Positions 26,384 through 34,657 of a DNA stretch of 55,595 bases are shown in pieces; positions within the stretch are counted from its first letter, which is position 1; each line of letters opens with the position of its first letter. Made by a program: the position numbers and the translations under genes. The stretch comes from an uncultured Acidimicrobiia bacterium (GTDB taxonomy: Bacteria > Actinomycetota > Acidimicrobiia > Acidimicrobiales > CAIXPF01). The stretch covers positions 1 to 55,595 of the forward strand of contig CAIXPF010000062.1 in the NCBI GenBank assembly GCA_903921205.1, given 5' to 3'. Below the pieces are notes generated by a model. The model made no database searches. It was not told the DNA's origin and worked only from the letters and a program-made list of their open reading frames with translations.

Positions 26384-27595
26384 TCAGAGACCGAGCGCGA
26401 CCAGCGGCACCGTCATCACGTCGTAGGACAACGCCGTGCACTCCGGCAGCAGCAACGGCAAGGCCACTACGCCCAGCCCGAGGGTGAACCCGAACGCGAC
26501 AGCGGTGGACGCCCCGGCGTCGTCGTGCTGGACGTGGCCGTCGAACTGGGACCGCATGGCGGCCTCGATCGCGGTGAATTGCACCTCGTCGTGCCAGCTC
26601 AGGCGGATCTGCTCGAGGTTGAGGGTGCGCTGGACGTGCAGGCCGGGCCGCTGCCACTCCCGCATCGTCACGGCCTCGGCGATGCCCGTCCCGTGACGGG
26701 ACGCGATGGCGGCGATGTAGGCGTCGTTGGCGGCGAGGCGCGTCTCGGCCATCCGCTGGGTGGCGTCGAGGAACAGCTCGGACTTGGAGTCGTAGCGGCT
26801 GTAGAGCAGCCCCTCGCTGAAGCCGGATGCGGCGGCGATCTCGGCCGTGCTGGCCTGGTCGAAGCCCTTTTCGCCGACGAGCCTGATGACCGCGAGCAAG
26901 AGCGCGTCGAGCAGTTCGTCGCCCGTGTCGAACACCGACTCGAGTGCCAGGTCGGGGGCGGCCTCCTGCGGCAGCTCGGTCGGTTGCCGGTCGGTCCGTA
27001 CCGCGGCCATCAACAGGCGGGCCAGCACCGACGGTTGCACCGGGCCCAGCCCCGGGGACCGTGCCGCCAGGCACCGGCCCAGGCCCACCATCAGCAGGTG
27101 CCCGCGCCGGGAACGCATCGCATGGTCTGCCCTGGCATCGCTGCACCAGGCCACGACCCTGGCACCCAGGGTGTCGGTGACCGCGACGCGCACCGCAGGA
27201 TCGACGTGGGCGATCACCAGCAGTTCGGCGGCTGCACGCAGCTCCGCCCGGGCGCTGCCGAGCTCCTCGAGCGCGTCGGTGACGGCTGCCTCGGAGGGCT
27301 CACCGCCGAGGAGCCCGGCCCCGTCGAGCAAGGCCTCGAGCGCGTCGGACAACGCCGGGCCGGCCTGCGTGGTCCACACCGCCACACCCAGCGCGACCCG
27401 GGTCGGCAACCGGGAATGCACCGCCCGGCGCGACAGCCCCGCCTCGACCGCCGTGGCGGTGAGCGTGAGCCCGCCCCAGCCGTCGCGCGCCGCAACGGTC
27501 AGGGCGGCGTGCAGCACCCGCTCGTCGTTGCGCAACTGCCGTGGCTGTTGCCCGGGTTGCTCCGCTTGCGGCATCGGCGACTCCGACTGCGACAC
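26384..27595 (-). CDS. Double-TetR transcriptional regulator (two HTH units fused)
   Basis: A 403-residue protein with two TetR-like modules. The first HTH lies at residues 24-70 (RVLHAALTVAARDGWGGLTL, then EAGLSRRAVHSRLPTRVAL); the second near 225-275 (LLDALLLAVIRLVGEKGF, then TAEIAAASGFSEGLLYSRYD, SKSELFLDA), and each is followed by helical ligand-binding sequence. A single chain could thus bind DNA like a TetR dimer. GTG start 6 nt after a minus-strand TAGGAT box. It is divergent to the flavin monooxygenase gene, which is a plausible target. Confidence 0.85.
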   Translation of the reverse strand: MSQSESPMPQAEQPGQQPRQLRNDERVLHAALTVAARDGWGGLTLTATAVEAGLSRRAVHSRLPTRVALGVAVWTTQAGPALSDALEALLDGAGLLGGEPSEAAVTDALEELGSARAELRAAAELLVIAHVDPAVRVAVTDTLGARVVAWCSDARADHAMRSRRGHLLMVGLGRCLAARSPGLGPVQPSVLARLLMAAVRTDRQPTELPQEAAPDLALESVFDTGDELLDALLLAVIRLVGEKGFDQASTAEIAAASGFSEGLLYSRYDSKSELFLDATQRMAETRLAANDAYIAAIASRHGTGIAEAVTMREWQRPGLHVQRTLNLEQIRLSWHDEVQFTAIEAAMRSQFDGHVQHDDAGASTAVAFGFTLGLGVVALPLLLPECTALSYDVMTVPLVALGL

Positions 27596-27601
27596 GGCCC
27601 C

Positions 27602-27607
27602 ATCCTA
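27602..27607 (-). promoter_or_regulatory. Leaderless -10 box TAGGAT for the double TetR gene
   Basis: TAGGAT on the minus strand, 6 nt from the GTG start at 27595. Confidence 0.5.
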
Positions 27608-27720
27608 CAGAACGGCCCGGTCCGCCCCCACCGAAACCGAACCTGATTTCGATTCCTTCGGACGCAGATGTTGACCCGGCATCATCCACGCGGCCGGTTG
27701 GAGGGTCCCGCATCGGCGGC

Positions 27721-27726
27721 TACGGT
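27721..27726 (+). promoter_or_regulatory. Leaderless -10 box TACGGT for the monooxygenase gene
   Basis: TACGGT with a 7-nt gap to the ATG at 27734; fixes that start against earlier in-frame codons. Confidence 0.6.
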
Positions 27727-27733
27727 CCCGGTC

Positions 27734-29230
27734 ATGAGCAACGGAGGCCCTTCACGCCGCATCGTCATCATCGGAGCCGGTCCGGGCGGCATCTGTGCCG
27801 CCATCGGCCTCCGCCAGGCCGGCTTCGAGGACGTGACCATCCTCGACAAGGCCCAGGGGGTCGGCGGCACCTGGTGGCACAACAGCTACCCGGGAGCGGC
27901 CTGCGACGTGCCGACCCATCTGTACTCGTTCTCCTTCGAGCTCAACGCGGCCTGGAGCAGGCCCTACGCCACCCAACCCGAGATCCAGCGCTACATGGAG
28001 CAGGTGGTGGACCGCTACGACCTGCGCCCGCTGCTACGGCTCGGCACCGCGGTGACCAGCCTGGCGTGGGACGACGAGTGTCTGGTCTGGCGGGTGCTCA
28101 CCACCGACGGCGACGAACTCGAGGCCGACGTGGTGGTCAGCGCCATCGGCATGTTCAACGAGCTGAGCTGGCCCGCGGTCGAGGGCCTGGAATCCTTCGC
28201 CGGCACCGTGTTCCACTCGGCGCGCTGGAACCACGACCACGACCTCACCGGCCGGTCCGTGGCGGTCATCGGCAGTGCCGCCAGCGCCGTGCAGTTCGTG
28301 CCGGAGATCGCCCCGCGCAGCGGGCAACTCCACCTTTTCCAGCGCACCGCCAACTGGGTGCTCCCCAAGGACGACACCCCCTTCGACAGCGAGACCCTGG
28401 CCGAGCTGCAGGCCAACCCGATCACCGTGCGACGGCGGCGCTGGAAGCTGTGGCGGGAGCTCAACCTGTTCACCCAGTTCAACGACGCGCAGCTGCTGGC
28501 CAAGGCGGAACGGGCCGGCCTGCGCAACCTCGCCCTCGTCACCGACCCGGAGGTGCGGGCCAAGCTCACCCCGACCGAGCCCTACGGGTGCAAACGGCCG
28601 CTGATCTCGAACGACTACTACCCGACGTTCAACCTGCCGCACGTCGAGGTGGTGACCGACCCCATCGCGCGCATCACGCCGACCGGTGTGGTGACCGCCG
28701 ACGGCACCGTCCGCGAGGTCGACACCGTCATCGCCGCCACCGGCTTCCAGGTGCAGCGGTACCTCTCGGCCCTCGACGTCACCGGGCGGGACGGGCGCGA
28801 GCTGCGCGACGCGTGGTCCGACGGCGCCCAGGCCTACCTCGGCATCACCACCAGTGGGTTCCCCAACCTGTTCATGCTGTACGGCCCGAACACCAACCAG
28901 GGCTCGATCATCCACATGATCGAATGCCAGGTCGCCTATCTCGTCCGCCAGGTCCAGCGACTCGACGCCGAGGACCTGGTGTGGTTGGACGTCAAGGCCG
29001 AGGTGCAGGACCGCTACAACACGACGTTGCAGGCCGAGCTCGACCGCTTCGAGGTGTGGAAGCACGACTGCAACCACTACTACCGCAACGCCTCGGGCCG
29101 TATCGTCACCCAGTTCCCCGGCGACATGGCCGACTACCGCGACCGCACCTCCCGGCCCGATCCCGACGCCTACGAGGTGCGGCCGGGGCGTCCGTTCGGG
29201 ACCCGGGTGCGCGCCGGCATCAGCGTCTGA
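27734..29230 (+). CDS. Flavin-dependent (Baeyer-Villiger-type) monooxygenase
   Basis: A 498-residue FAD/NADPH enzyme. FAD site VIIGAGPGGICAAIGL, then GVGGTWWHNSYPGAACDVP, the Baeyer-Villiger fingerprint FAGTVFHSARWNHD (with Ser for Thr after His), the NADPH site VAVIGSAASAVQFVPEI, and the late ATGF motif (IAATGFQVQRYL). Such enzymes insert oxygen next to ketones, turning ketones into esters or lactones; the exact substrate is unknown. Probably regulated by the divergent double TetR protein. The esterase and CoA genes nearby could process the product, though this is only an inference. Confidence 0.92.
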   Translation: MSNGGPSRRIVIIGAGPGGICAAIGLRQAGFEDVTILDKAQGVGGTWWHNSYPGAACDVPTHLYSFSFELNAAWSRPYATQPEIQRYMEQVVDRYDLRPLLRLGTAVTSLAWDDECLVWRVLTTDGDELEADVVVSAIGMFNELSWPAVEGLESFAGTVFHSARWNHDHDLTGRSVAVIGSAASAVQFVPEIAPRSGQLHLFQRTANWVLPKDDTPFDSETLAELQANPITVRRRRWKLWRELNLFTQFNDAQLLAKAERAGLRNLALVTDPEVRAKLTPTEPYGCKRPLISNDYYPTFNLPHVEVVTDPIARITPTGVVTADGTVREVDTVIAATGFQVQRYLSALDVTGRDGRELRDAWSDGAQAYLGITTSGFPNLFMLYGPNTNQGSIIHMIECQVAYLVRQVQRLDAEDLVWLDVKAEVQDRYNTTLQAELDRFEVWKHDCNHYYRNASGRIVTQFPGDMADYRDRTSRPDPDAYEVRPGRPFGTRVRAGISV

Positions 29231-29257
29231 GCGACAGCGGCGGCGACCCCTCGGCCG

Positions 29258-29956
29258 TCAGCCCTTGCCGGCGTTCATCCCGGGGCACTTCTTGTCGACC
29301 CAGGCGCTGATGGCGGTGTTCGCCGCAACGACCTTCGGGTCCTGCATCACCTTCAGCGCGGCGCTCACCTCCGCCATCTTGGCGGGATCGGACGCCACCG
29401 CAGCGATCTGGGACAGGTCGTTGATGCCGTACTTCTTGTACACGGCCACGAGCGCGCCGAACGCGTCGGCGAGGATCTTGAGGTCGGACCGGATCTCGGA
29501 CGGACCGCTCGAGGACAGATCCTTCATCGCCACCGCCAGCGCCTCGAAGTTACCCAGGGCGAAGTTCCCGGACTGGGCATCGAGGTCCATGCTGTCGCCG
29601 ATGGCCTGCGCCTTGGCGCAATCGCCCTTGGCTGCGGCGTTGAACGCCGCGACGAGCTGCTTGCCCAGATCGGACGCGTTCGAGGAGCCGCCTGCCGCCG
29701 TCGTAGCCGGGGTCGCGGCGCCCGTCGTGGTCGTGACCCCGGTCGCCGCCTTGGCCGTGGTCGCCGCCGATGCCTTCTCCGTGCCCGCCGCTGCGGAGGT
29801 CGCCGGGGCGCTGTCGGAGCTGCTGTCACCGCAGGCGGTCAAACCTGCCATGGTGAGAACCCCGAGCAACACTGCGGTGACGGTCCGCCGCACCCGGCGG
29901 CGTGCACCCGTACCCGGCGAAACTGTGCCGGCCGTGACCGTGCCACCCGGATTCAT
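29258..29956 (-). CDS. Secreted lipoprotein of unknown function
   Basis: A 232-residue protein with a basic N-terminus, a hydrophobic helix and lipobox LTAC, then a 60-residue Ser/Thr/Ala linker and a helical domain (LGKQLVAAFNAAAKGDCAKA, AVAMKDLSSSGPSEIRSDL, AWVDKKCPGMNAGKG) with two cysteines that may pair. No family recognised. A strong ribosome site GGGGAGG precedes the ATG by 6 nt. Convergent with the monooxygenase and divergent from the acetolactate decarboxylase. Confidence 0.75.
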   Translation of the reverse strand: MNPGGTVTAGTVSPGTGARRRVRRTVTAVLLGVLTMAGLTACGDSSSDSAPATSAAAGTEKASAATTAKAATGVTTTTGAATPATTAAGGSSNASDLGKQLVAAFNAAAKGDCAKAQAIGDSMDLDAQSGNFALGNFEALAVAMKDLSSSGPSEIRSDLKILADAFGALVAVYKKYGINDLSQIAAVASDPAKMAEVSAALKVMQDPKVVAANTAISAWVDKKCPGMNAGKG

Positions 29957-30034
29957 CGCAAGCCTCCCCTTGTCAGCGCCCGACCGGCGCCGTTCCGGCG
30001 GGTCAGTGTAGGTCGGGCAGGCACACCGGTGGTC

Positions 30035-30040
30035 TACCGT
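30035..30040 (+). promoter_or_regulatory. Leaderless -10 box TACCGT for budA
   Basis: TACCGT lies 6 nt before the ATG at 30047. Confidence 0.5.
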
Positions 30041-30046
30041 CGTGTC

Positions 30047-30844
30047 ATGGCCCGGGACATCATCGACGACCGCCTCGTGGGCGCTCTGCACCTACGTGCC
30101 CTCGACCGGGCGGGCCTCGCCCGCGACCCGGCGCTCGAGCACGTCGCCTACCAGGCCGGGACCCTGTCCGCGTTGATGGACGGAGCGTTCGACGGCGACC
30201 TCGCCCTCGTCGACCTGCTCCGCCACGGCGACCTGGGCATCGGCACCGTGGCCGGCCTGGCCGGCGAGCTGGTGGTCATCGGCAGCGACGCGTTCGTCAT
30301 CGAGGGCGACGGCACGGTCAGCCGGCCCGGGCCGGCAGTGACCACGCCGTTCGCCGTGGTGTGCAGCTTCGCTCCCCAGCACCGCTTCACGGTGAACGAA
30401 CCGACCTCCCTCGGCGAACTGCGGACCCGCATCGACGCCGTGGTGGGCGATCCTGCCGTCATCGTGGCCGTGCGCATCGACGGACGCTTCCGCCGGCTGG
30501 CGATGCGCAGCGTGCACCGCCAGCACCCGCCCTACCCGACGCTGGCCGAGGTCACCGCGCACCAGACCGAATGGCAGCTCGAGTCGCTGTCGGGCAGCGT
30601 GGTGGGGTTCCGCTTCCCCGACGGCGTCGCAGCGATCGACGTTCCCGGTCACCACCTGCACGTCATCAGCGACGACCGATCGGCCGGTGGCCACCTGCTC
30701 GATCTCGAGATCGAATCCGCCGTCGTGCAGCTCGATGTGAGCAGCGATCTCCACCTCGAGCTGCCGGTGGGCGTGGTGCTGGGCGAACCGGGGCAGGCCG
30801 ACCGGGCCACCATCGCCCGCATCGAAGGACAGCACGCGGGCTGA
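30047..30844 (+). CDS. budA: Alpha-acetolactate decarboxylase
   Basis: A 265-residue zinc enzyme converting acetolactate to acetoin. Diagnostic patches are YQAGTLSALMDGAFDGDL, GIGTVAGLAGELVVIGSDAF, VHRQHPPYPTLAEV and the zinc site PGHHLHVISDDRSAGGHLLD, whose histidines match the three family ligands, and a late acidic residue. The length equals the family norm. No acetolactate synthase is in the window, so acetoin production or branched-chain intermediate control would need genes elsewhere. A GTG at 30029 is in frame but the -10 box favours ATG 30047. Confidence 0.92.
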   Translation: MARDIIDDRLVGALHLRALDRAGLARDPALEHVAYQAGTLSALMDGAFDGDLALVDLLRHGDLGIGTVAGLAGELVVIGSDAFVIEGDGTVSRPGPAVTTPFAVVCSFAPQHRFTVNEPTSLGELRTRIDAVVGDPAVIVAVRIDGRFRRLAMRSVHRQHPPYPTLAEVTAHQTEWQLESLSGSVVGFRFPDGVAAIDVPGHHLHVISDDRSAGGHLLDLEIESAVVQLDVSSDLHLELPVGVVLGEPGQADRATIARIEGQHAG

Positions 30845-31158
30845 GCTCTGCAACGGCAAACGGGCCACAGCTCGGCCGGCGCAGCACGCAGACCCGTCTC
30901 CAACCCAACTTTTCCGTTACGTCATTCGTCTAACGCGTCAGAAGGTTTGACGAGTATATGTGCTGAAAAGACCTCGATGATCTGTTGCAATCCGACGGAG
31001 TTCATGGCATCGTGCGTTGGGGCAACCGATGTGCCGCTCGTCACTTTTCTCCTTGTGTGACGGCGTCCATCGCCACGTTGCATCGCTTGGATCCGGCGAA
31101 TCGGGCGCGTCCTCGCGTGTCCCCGTGAACGACGCGCCCGACCCAGATCCCAGCCTGG
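30845..31158. other. Gene-free, AT-richer stretch between convergent genes
   Basis: About 314 bp with visibly lower GC (especially 30900-31070, containing TTTTCCGTTACGTCATTCG and GAGTATATGTGCTG). Small open frames on both strands show no recognisable domain. A 10-bp inverted repeat near the right end (31102-31140) could terminate transcripts. The rest is unexplained. Confidence 0.45.
31102..31140. terminator. Hairpin candidate between budA and the PLP decarboxylase
   Basis: CGGGCGCGTC (31102-31111) pairs perfectly with GACGCGCCCG (31131-31140), with a 19-nt loop. It lies 18 bp past the decarboxylase stop. Confidence 0.45.
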
Positions 31159-32538
31159 TCAATCCCGCCCCACCTGGCGTCGGCAACGCAGGATCTCGGC
31201 CACCGCAGCGTCGACGTCCGCCTCGGTGATCGCCACGTCACAGACCGACAGGCGCATCGCCCGCCGGCCCTGCCAGGTCGTTCCCCCCGCCCAGCAGCGC
31301 CCGCCGGCCTGCACAGCGGCGATCACGGCGTCGGTGGTGGCGTCGTCACCGAAACGGACCAGCACCTGGTTCAGCACGACCGGTGCCAGGACCTCGGCCT
31401 GGGCCGCAGCCAGGCCGTCGGCGAACTGCCGGGCCAGCGCGCAGCAGCGCTCGACGAGCTCCTCGATGCCCTGGCGTCCGTTCGCCAGCAGCGCCGCCCA
31501 GGTCTCGATGCCCCGGGCCCGTTGCGACATCTGCACCGACAGGTGCATCGGAGCCCGCACCGCGCCGGCCACGAGGTAGGCCGCATCCGCGGCGAACACC
31601 CGCCGCAGGTCCTCCTCGCGGGCACAGATGGCGATCCCGGCGTCGTAGGGGACGTTGAGCCACTTGTGGGCGTCCGTCGCCCAGGAGTCGGCACCTTCGA
31701 CGCCGGCGAGCTGCTGACGGAGTCGGGGCGACACCGCCGCCCACAGGCCGAATGCCCCGTCGACGTGCACCCAGGCACCCCCATCGTGGGCGCGGCCGAC
31801 CACCGGGTCGAACGGGTCGCTGGCCCCGGTGTTGACGTTGCCCGCCTGCAGGACCACCAACGTGCGTTCGTCGAGTGCCGGCATGCGGTCGGCGCGGACC
31901 CGGCCCGCCTCGTCGGTCTCCACCTCGACCACCTGGCGGCGTCCGAAACCGGCCAGACGAAGGGCCTTGTGCACCGACACATGGGCCTCGGTCCCGGTGA
32001 CCACCCGCAACAGGGGGGCACCCCACAGCCCCTGTTCGCCGACATCCCAGCCGAGCCGGGCCAGCAGTGCGTCTCGGCCGGCCAGGATACCGCTGAGGTT
32101 GGCGACCGACGCACCGCCGCAGAACGTCGCGGTGGCACCGGCGGGCAGTCCGAGCAGCTCGCACACCCACCGGGCGGCGACGGCGTCGAGCTGCGCCGCC
32201 ACCGGGGACATCACCGGCAGGGCCACGTTCTGGTCCCAGGCGCCTGCCAGGATCGCCGCCGCCTCCGCCGCCAGGTCGGTTCCACCGGTGACGAACCCGA
32301 AGTACCGGCCGCCGTTGGAGACCACGGTGGCCGGCGAACCCACCCGGTCGAGCTGCTCGAGCACCGACGCGACCGACGTCGGCTCCTGCGGCAACGGCGT
32401 GTCGAACGCCGTCAACGCCGCCAGCTCTGCCGGGCCGGGCGCCACCGGCCGATCCGGGGCGGCACGCCGGTAGGCCGCAGCCCTCCGGGCGGCGTCGGCG
32501 AGCACGGCGGAGACCTCGTCCGGACCGGCAGGGTGCAT
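31159..32538 (-). CDS. PLP-dependent group II decarboxylase (aromatic amino acid/glutamate type)
   Basis: A 459-residue enzyme. FCGGASVANLSGILAGRDALL and TGTEAHVSVHKALRLAGFG bind the PLP phosphate and ring, VHVDGAFGLWAAVSP holds the ring-nitrogen Asp, and Lys292 in WATDAHKWLNVPYDAG forms the Schiff base. The HKWLN motif is typical of aromatic-L-amino-acid and related decarboxylases; substrate cannot be decided by eye. ATG 32538 with GGGGGAG upstream was preferred to an earlier in-frame start at 32586. Divergent to the DtxR-type regulator. Confidence 0.9.
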   Translation of the reverse strand: MHPAGPDEVSAVLADAARRAAAYRRAAPDRPVAPGPAELAALTAFDTPLPQEPTSVASVLEQLDRVGSPATVVSNGGRYFGFVTGGTDLAAEAAAILAGAWDQNVALPVMSPVAAQLDAVAARWVCELLGLPAGATATFCGGASVANLSGILAGRDALLARLGWDVGEQGLWGAPLLRVVTGTEAHVSVHKALRLAGFGRRQVVEVETDEAGRVRADRMPALDERTLVVLQAGNVNTGASDPFDPVVGRAHDGGAWVHVDGAFGLWAAVSPRLRQQLAGVEGADSWATDAHKWLNVPYDAGIAICAREEDLRRVFAADAAYLVAGAVRAPMHLSVQMSQRARGIETWAALLANGRQGIEELVERCCALARQFADGLAAAQAEVLAPVVLNQVLVRFGDDATTDAVIAAVQAGGRCWAGGTTWQGRRAMRLSVCDVAITEADVDAAVAEILRCRRQVGRD

Positions 32539-32660
32539 CGGCACAGTCTCCCCCCGGCGCAGCACGAGCTCAAGCGCTTTCGCCACCGAGCGTCACGATC
32601 GCCGCGACCAGCACCGCGTCGATCACGGCGACGATCACCGCCACGAGCCGTGGGCGGCGG

Positions 32661-32666
32661 TAGCAT
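32661..32666 (+). promoter_or_regulatory. Leaderless -10 box TAGCAT for the DtxR-family gene
   Basis: TAGCAT with 7 nt to the GTG at 32674. Confidence 0.55.
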
Positions 32667-32673
32667 CAGCAAC

Positions 32674-33339
32674 GTGGAGACGGTCAGCAACCCCGCCTTC
32701 GCCCACTACTGCCAGGCGATCTTCGAGCTCGACGAGGACGACATCGAGGTCATCCAGGCACGCATCGCCGAACGGCTCGAGGTGTCTCGGCCTGCAGTGT
32801 CGGAGATGATCCGTCGCCTCGAGGCCGAGGGGCTCGTCGTCAGCGCCGGGCGCAACCAGATCCGGCTGTCCGACGCCGGCCGGGACCTCGCCGAGCAGGT
32901 CGTGCGACGCCACCGCCTGGCCGAGCGGTTCCTCACCGACGTCCTCGCCGTGTCCTGGGCCGAGGCCCACCACGAGGCCGAACGGTGGAGCAACGTGATC
33001 AGCGGGCGGGTCGAGGAGGCCATGGCCCACCTGCTCGGAGAACCGACCACCTGCCCGCACGGCAACCCGATTCCCGGGTCGGACTACCGAGCATCGGGTT
33101 CCACCGCCCTGTCGGAGGTCCCCGTAGGCGGCTCGTTCCTGGTGACCCGCATCCCCGAGGAACTGGAGTTCACGCCGGGTCTGCTGGACTTCCTCGAGCA
33201 GTCCCGCATCGTTCCCGGCCGCCAGGGAACGGTGACCGCGGTCTCCCCCGACGGCACCATGACCGTGCAGGTCGACGCCGGCGCCGTGGGCCTCGGCGCG
33301 TTCGCCAGCAGCCGCCTGCTGGTCGACCGGTTGCGCTGA
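32674..33339 (+). CDS. DtxR/MntR family metal-dependent transcriptional repressor
   Basis: A 221-residue protein. The winged helix lies in residues 8-75 (AIFELDEDDIEVIQARIAER, LEVSRPAVSEMIRRLEAEGL, VVSAGRNQIRLSDAG), then the metal-binding and dimerisation part (RRHRLAERFLTDVL, EAHHEAERWSNVIS, CPHGNPIPG) with the expected His, Glu and Cys ligands, and a C-terminal SH3-like FeoA domain (VPVGGSFLVTRI ... AFASSRLLVDRLR). It should repress iron- or manganese-uptake genes when the metal is plentiful. The GTG start is set by the leaderless promoter. No metal-transport gene is in the window. Confidence 0.92.
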   Translation: METVSNPAFAHYCQAIFELDEDDIEVIQARIAERLEVSRPAVSEMIRRLEAEGLVVSAGRNQIRLSDAGRDLAEQVVRRHRLAERFLTDVLAVSWAEAHHEAERWSNVISGRVEEAMAHLLGEPTTCPHGNPIPGSDYRASGSTALSEVPVGGSFLVTRIPEELEFTPGLLDFLEQSRIVPGRQGTVTAVSPDGTMTVQVDAGAVGLGAFASSRLLVDRLR

Positions 33340-33365
33340 GCCCGGAACCCACCGGGCCAGAACGC

Positions 33366-33402
33366 GCAGGTCCCGCCGGCGCGTCGCACCGGCGGGACCT
33401 GC
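33366..33402. terminator. Strong hairpin between convergent DtxR and CoA-transferase genes
   Basis: GCAGGTCCCGCCGG (33366-33379) pairs perfectly with CCGGCGGGACCTGC (33389-33402), a 14-bp stem and 9-nt loop; likely a bidirectional terminator without T-tract. Confidence 0.7.
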
Positions 33403-33424
33403 CATCGTGGGCGCGTCGGTCGGC

Positions 33425-34657
33425 TCAGCCCGCTGTGCCGAGAACCTCGGCATCGTGCTCGCCCACGTGCGGGGCCCGCCGCGGCGGTACCGCCGGTGAC
33501 CCGTTCAGGCGCACCGACGCCCCGGGATAGGTGAAGCTCCGGCCGAGATCCTCGTGATCGACCTCGACGGGGAACCCCCGGGCCACGAAGTGCGGGTCGT
33601 GCACGATGTCCTCGGGGGCGAACACCGCGCCGACCGGCAGGCCGCGCTGCTGGAACCCGACGAAGGCGTCATGGGCCGGCAGCCGGCTGGCGATCAGCGC
33701 CACGGCATCGCGACCCGCCCCGAAGACCTCGCCGATCATCGGGTCCTCCTCGATCTCGGCCATCCCGATGTGCTCGTACTGCCCGCCCATCTCGAGCAGG
33801 ACCGCAAGGGGGAACTCGTCGGTGAGGTCGAGCTCCACCAACCACTCGTGGAGCACCTTGAACTCGGACGGCTTGCGCGGCGGAACCCCGGTGTTGAGGT
33901 AGCGGCCGTCGGCGCAGAGCACCTGGGTGGCATCGGTGGGTCGTGGCGACGCATGGCGACCGGTCTGACGCTGCACCTCGCGACGGGCCACCAACCAGCC
34001 GTAGCTGGCCAACTCGGTGGTCACGTTGGACGCGGCGTGCATGTTGACGTCGATGAACTGACCGGGGCCGCCGGCGCTGCGGTGCTGCAGCGCGGTCAGC
34101 ACCGAGATGGCACCCCACACGCCACCCGTGTGGTAGCCCTGGTTCCCGCCACCGCGTACCGGCGGAACGGTGTGATCGTCGTAGCCACAGCTCCACACCG
34201 GGCCGGAGCCGGCCAGCACCGTCAGGTCGGTGGCGTGCTCGTCCGATCGCGGCCCGCTGCGCCCGAACGGGGTGATCGCACAGTGGATCAGCTCCGGCTT
34301 GACGGCGCGCAGATCGGCGTAGTCGAGACCCAGCGCAGCGAGGCGCCCGGGTCGTTCGGCCTCGACCAGCGCATCGGCGCCGGCCACCAGACGCCGGAAG
34401 GTGTCGCGTCCCCCGCCGGGCGCAGCGTCGTCGAGGTCGATGACCACGCTGCGCTTGGAGGTGTTGTAGTGCCACCAGTACAGGCTGCGCTCGGGGCCGG
34501 GCTGGTCGTCGAGGAACGGTCCGTAGGCCCGCTGGGGGCTCCCACCGGGCGGTTCCACGACGATGACGTCGGCCCCCAACTCGGCCAGCAGCTTGCCGGC
34601 GAAGGCCGCCCCGTCGGAGGACAGCTCGATGATCCGCAATCCGTTCAACGGTCCCAT
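33425..34657 (-). CDS. Family III (CaiB/BaiF) CoA-transferase, subunit without the catalytic Asp
   Basis: A 410-residue protein starting MGPLNGLRIIELSSDGAAFAG, with GADVIVVEPPGG, RSVVIDLDD, DLRAVKPELIHCAITPFGRSGP and HEWLVELDLTD, all family hallmarks. At the position of the catalytic aspartate the sequence reads QGYHTGGVWG, without Asp, whereas the partner gene has it (Asp177). The ATG overlaps the partner stop (ATGA). Two-subunit members of the family, such as benzylsuccinate CoA-transferase, have one active and one structural subunit, and this pair probably works the same way. Confidence 0.88.
   Translation of the reverse strand: MGPLNGLRIIELSSDGAAFAGKLLAELGADVIVVEPPGGSPQRAYGPFLDDQPGPERSLYWWHYNTSKRSVVIDLDDAAPGGGRDTFRRLVAGADALVEAERPGRLAALGLDYADLRAVKPELIHCAITPFGRSGPRSDEHATDLTVLAGSGPVWSCGYDDHTVPPVRGGGNQGYHTGGVWGAISVLTALQHRSAGGPGQFIDVNMHAASNVTTELASYGWLVARREVQRQTGRHASPRPTDATQVLCADGRYLNTGVPPRKPSEFKVLHEWLVELDLTDEFPLAVLLEMGGQYEHIGMAEIEEDPMIGEVFGAGRDAVALIASRLPAHDAFVGFQQRGLPVGAVFAPEDIVHDPHFVARGFPVEVDHEDLGRSFTYPGASVRLNGSPAVPPRRAPHVGEHDAEVLGTAG

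Noticed and set aside
26384-27646. Continuation of the plus-strand frame after the thiolase remnant
   Set aside because: From about 26373 it is the antisense of the TetR gene and loses any thiolase-like sequence.
30938-31186. 82-codon minus-strand ORF in the AT-richer gap
   Set aside because: No ribosome site, no domain, and it overlaps the decarboxylase 3' end; kept only as an unexplained region.
31017-31229. 70-codon plus-strand ORF in the same gap
   Set aside because: Composition is random-like and it runs into the decarboxylase gene in antisense.
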